DNA of 40,478 bases from Candidatus Peribacteria bacterium RIFOXYB1_FULL_54_35 (GTDB taxonomy: Bacteria > Patescibacteriota > Gracilibacteria > Peribacterales > Peribacteraceae): positions 1-40,478 of the forward strand of contig MFYJ01000009.1 of NCBI GenBank assembly GCA_001787755.1, written 5' to 3'. The notes under the pieces were generated by a model. The model saw only the letters and a list, made by a program, of their open reading frames with translations, was not told the origin of the DNA and ran no database searches. The position numbers and the translations under genes were made by a program. Of this stretch, positions 39,002-40,478 are shown piece after piece. Position 1 is the first letter of the stretch. Every line of letters starts with the position of its first letter.

Positions 39002-39424
39002 ATGGCCGACATCTTTTCCAAGAAAAGGCGCAGTGAAATAATGTCCAATATCAAGGGCAAACTCACGGGTTTGGAGCAGGTTGGTTGGGAGATTTTGAAA
39101 GAGGCTGGATTTACATTCAGAAAACACCCAAAGGGAATTTTTGGAATGCCCGATGCCGCCAATAAGTCGAAGAAAATAGCAGTATTCTTCGACAGTGAGT
39201 TTTGGCATGGATATAAGTGGAAAATCCGCAAAGGGAACATTAAATCGAATCAAGTATTTTGGGTCGCAAAGATCGAACGAAATATCGCTCGAGATAAGGC
39301 GGTCAACGTTCGGTTGCGTTCCGAAGGTTGGACCGTCATCCGTCTGTGGGAACATCAACTCATGGCTCGGAAAAAAATGAAAACGGTTGAGGCACTGAAG
39401 GAAAAGTGGAAGCAGATACTCTGA
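39002..39424 (+). CDS. vsr: Very-short-patch mismatch repair endonuclease (Vsr-like), zinc site absent
   Basis: A 140-residue nuclease that normally nicks T:G mismatches arising by deamination of 5-methylcytosine at the partner methyltransferase's sites. It begins ADIFSKKRRSEIMSNIKGK, the conserved Vsr opening. Catalytic Asp51 lies in GMPDAAN, and the FWH motif is at 67-69, so His69 is present. 'RNIARDKAVNVRLRSEGWTVIRLWEHQL' is the usual C-terminal block. Compared with my recollection of E. coli Vsr, the zinc ligands (Cys66, His71, Cys73, Cys117) are Glu66, Tyr71, Trp73 and Glu117 here. It is divergent from the nuclease gene by 46 bp and functions logically with the cytosine methyltransferase. 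Confidence 0.88.
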   Translation: MADIFSKKRRSEIMSNIKGKLTGLEQVGWEILKEAGFTFRKHPKGIFGMPDAANKSKKIAVFFDSEFWHGYKWKIRKGNIKSNQVFWVAKIERNIARDKAVNVRLRSEGWTVIRLWEHQLMARKKMKTVEALKEKWKQIL

Positions 39425-39461
39425 AGATGACACCACTACAAATTCGCAACATGTACAACCC

Positions 39462-39692
39462 TCACGTCGAAACTAGGCCATCAAAAATAAGGATTGGGAA
39501 CTCCAAGTAAATCGCCACCCGCAGCCACTTCTTGGATTTGAATGCAGCATAAAAGACAAGTTCATCAGGTCGTAGTCGACTGGTTGTTGGTACAGCATGG
39601 TGCCTATGTTTTTCCAGACGCTTGTCCAAATTCTCAGTGCAGCCGATATAGTGCTGACCATTTGCGAGATGAAGGATGTAGATGTAGTGCAT
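39462..39692 (-). pseudogene. GIY-YIG endonuclease, C-terminus probably degraded
   Basis: A 76-codon frame starting MHYIYILHLANGQHYIGCTENLDKRL, a clear GIY-YIG opening (YIY...YIG). It matches the family to 'FYAAFKSKK'; after this the usual 'ALR.EKYLK.GSG' block is replaced by an unrelated hydrophobic tail (WLRVAIYLEFPILIF). In another reading frame of the same region the codons read 'RSGCGWRFTW', reminiscent of the lost block, so a frameshift or small deletion is likely. It lies just inside the tRNA-Ala edge of the island and could be a decayed passenger gene. Confidence 0.6.
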
Positions 39693-39838
39693 AGCAGACC
39701 ATGGTACATCGAAAAGCCCCACTTCGCTCTGTGAGTTGTAGAGAGTGGAACAAAGGTGTGTGAAAGTTATTGCCCAGGTCAGGGCAGAGCTTCGCGGGGC
39801 ACACTTCGTAGTGGAATTTATACATTCTCGTTAGCTCG

Positions 39839-39929
39839 CCAGGCCACTTCGCCTGCGGGCTACGCGGCCTGGTAAACCACTACGCCTCTGGGCTTCGTGG
39901 TTTACCACGCGAAGCTCGCCGCAGCGAGC
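39839..39929. repeat. Hairpin cluster beside tRNA-Ala
   Basis: Three perfect stems: CCAGGCC/GGCCTGG (39839-39845 with 39866-39872), TGGTAAACCAC/GTGGTTTACCA (39870-39880 with 39897-39907) and GCTCGC/GCGAGC (39914-39919 with 39924-39929). The first two overlap slightly. They follow the tRNA-Ala gene in its direction of transcription and may end it. Confidence 0.6.
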
Positions 39930-39935
39930 GAAGTG

Positions 39936-40011
39936 TGGTGGAGCTGAGGGGACTCGAACCCCTTGCCTCTTCCATGCCATGGAAGCGCTCTACCAGATGA
40001 GCTACAGCCCC
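39936..40011 (-). tRNA. tRNA-Ala (anticodon GGC)
   Basis: The minus strand folds as a standard 76-nt cloverleaf: acceptor GGGGCTG/CAGCTCC, D-arm GCTC...GAGC, anticodon stem CTTCC/GGAAG with loop ATGGCAT (anticodon GGC), T-arm AGGGG/CCCCT with loop TTCGAGT, discriminator A and an encoded CCA. All stems are paired, apart from one wobble in the acceptor. It decodes GCC and GCU. Confidence 0.95.
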
Positions 40012-40022
40012 GTACCGCTCAT

Positions 40023-40082
40023 TTCATTCGGGTACGGGGCAACGCCCCTTTAGCTCATGTTAGCAACATGAACCCGAATGAA
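40023..40082. ncRNA. Branched hairpin structure between the tRNAs
   Basis: TTCATTCGGGT (40023-40033) pairs perfectly with ACCCGAATGAA (40072-40082). Inside are two more perfect hairpins, GGGGC-AAC-GCCCC (40036-40048) and CATGTT-AGC-AACATG (40056-40070), giving a three-way junction. On the plus strand a T7 tract follows at 40093-40099. It may be a tRNA-processing spacer, a terminator or a small RNA; which one is unknown. Confidence 0.5.
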
Positions 40083-40118
40083 GTGAAACACATTTTTTTA
40101 ATGAACATAATGGCGCTG

Positions 40119-40150
40119 CCATGAACCCGAGCGTAGCGAGTGGTTCATGG
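40119..40150. repeat. Hairpin with variable stem and conserved loop
   Basis: CCATGAACC (40119-40127) pairs perfectly with GGTTCATGG (40142-40150) around CGAGCGTAGCGAGT. The loop is nearly the same as in the hairpin at 54-85. The 3' arm includes the encoded CCA of tRNA-Arg. Confidence 0.65.
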
Positions 40151-40225
40151 TGCGCCCGACAGGATTTGAACCTGTGGTCTCAAGGTCCGCAACCTTGCGC
40201 TCTATCCAGACTGAGCTACGGGCGC
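40148..40225 (-). tRNA. tRNA-Arg (anticodon GCG)
   Basis: A complete 78-nt cloverleaf on the minus strand: acceptor GCGCCCG/CGGGCGC, D-arm GCTC...GAGC, anticodon stem CAAGG/CCTTG with loop TTGCGGA (anticodon GCG), T-arm ACAGG/CCTGT with loop TTCAAAT, discriminator A, encoded CCA. Most bacteria use an ACG anticodon, edited to inosine, for these codons; this one reads CGC and CGU with G34 directly. Confidence 0.93.
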
Positions 40226-40317
40226 GCATGTAAATCAGAATGATCAAAGAGGGCTCATACAGAGCCACGAAAGGGTAGCACCGCGGAGAATGGCACACAA
40301 TTGTTTACGGGAGAAGA

Positions 40318-40478
40318 TCACTTCCTCCTCCTCTTCCTCACCCATCCCACACCTGCCGCGGCGCCTGCGGCCATCACAGCCAGCGCTGCAGGGCCGGTGT
40401 CTCCCACGGGAGCCTGCCTGGTTGCAGCAAGCGGGAGCGGGAGCTGGTACGGGAGCGGCTGGAGGTTTGCCATGGTCG
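40318..40478 (-). CDS. C-terminal end of an anchored surface protein (partial)
   Basis: The last 52 codons of a protein running off the window. It has a Pro/Leu-rich stalk, then 'APVGDTGPAALAVMAAGAAAG', a hydrophobic helix of about 17 residues, and the basic tail RKRRRK before the stop. The layout of TGP, membrane helix and basic tail resembles LPxTG-type sorting signals and the 'TGP' anchors often seen at the ends of CPR surface proteins, so sortase-like processing or simple membrane anchoring is likely. An ATG at 40473 could start a very short protein, but a longer surface protein is more plausible. Confidence 0.6.
   Translation of the reverse strand, partial: TMANLQPLPYQLPLPLAATRQAPVGDTGPAALAVMAAGAAAGVGWVRKRRRK

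Noticed and set aside
40098-40298. A 66-codon frame over the tRNA-Arg gene
   Set aside because: It is the common false ORF read through a tRNA; the cloverleaf is complete.
1-40478. CRISPR arrays, rRNA genes and recoded stop codons
   Set aside because: No regularly spaced repeats and no rRNA signatures were seen. UGA ends several clear genes (for example at 5158 and 38121), so the UGA-glycine code of some CPR groups does not apply.

Overview
The window looks like a Candidate Phyla Radiation (Patescibacteria) chromosome, most like a Peribacteria/Peregrinibacteria-type genome. This is inferred from content, not from a database match: S-layer-homology (SLH) proteins with Cys-rich domains of a kind I associate with CPR and DPANN surface proteins, a C-terminal 'TGP + membrane helix + basic tail' anchor, a compact gene set, and standard use of UGA as a stop. 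Most genes lack a Shine-Dalgarno sequence. At least ten instead have a -10 hexamer 6-12 nt before the ATG, so leaderless transcripts appear to be the rule.

Layout. 1-1100: a GIY-YIG nuclease and an AT-rich membrane protein. 1160-10121: a cell-surface block with a lipoprotein, two paralogous SLH proteins (one fused in frame to a multi-pass membrane segment) and a divergent O-antigen-ligase-type polymerase. 10250-14712: a small lipoprotein, a CaCA-type cation exchanger, a small membrane protein, a lone beta-ketoacyl synthase and a ZIP metal transporter. 14716-18731: an envelope operon with a class A penicillin-binding protein, a small protein with a degenerate histidine-kinase-like helix pair, and a membrane-anchored HExxH protease with TPRs. 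18788-22650: amino-acid genes, a divergent aspartokinase and 2-isopropylmalate synthase. 22992-28586: a secreted transglutaminase-like protein, purM, a membrane protein, ftsE, rlmE, rsmG and pyrE. 28849-32577: a very large surface protein with an N-terminal motif like the planctomycete 'LEPR-XLL' signature. 32854-36636: pheS, family-4 uracil-DNA glycosylase, class II purE and small unknowns. 36660-39950: a restriction-modification island (m5C methyltransferase, PD-(D/E)xK-like nuclease, zinc-less Vsr) lying between a tRNA-Ala 3'-end-like sequence and an intact tRNA-Ala(GGC). 39936-40478: tRNA-Ala, tRNA-Arg and the end of an anchored surface protein.

The most striking signal is that both amino-acid genes sit behind apparent transcription attenuators. 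Upstream of leuA is a TTGACA-N16-TAAAAT promoter, a 31-codon ORF with 10 leucines, a large hairpin and a weak terminator. Upstream of the aspartokinase is a TTGACT-N16-TATTCT promoter, a 23-codon ORF rich in Lys and Thr, a possible antiterminator and an intrinsic terminator ending just before the start codon. The amino acid in each leader matches the pathway controlled. I know of no description of such control in this lineage, but I could not search.

Other signals are a restriction-modification island that may have entered at a tRNA, tandem 28-nt repeats starting at a predicted transcription start, a MITE-like element with terminal inverted repeats, and a branched hairpin structure between the two tRNAs.
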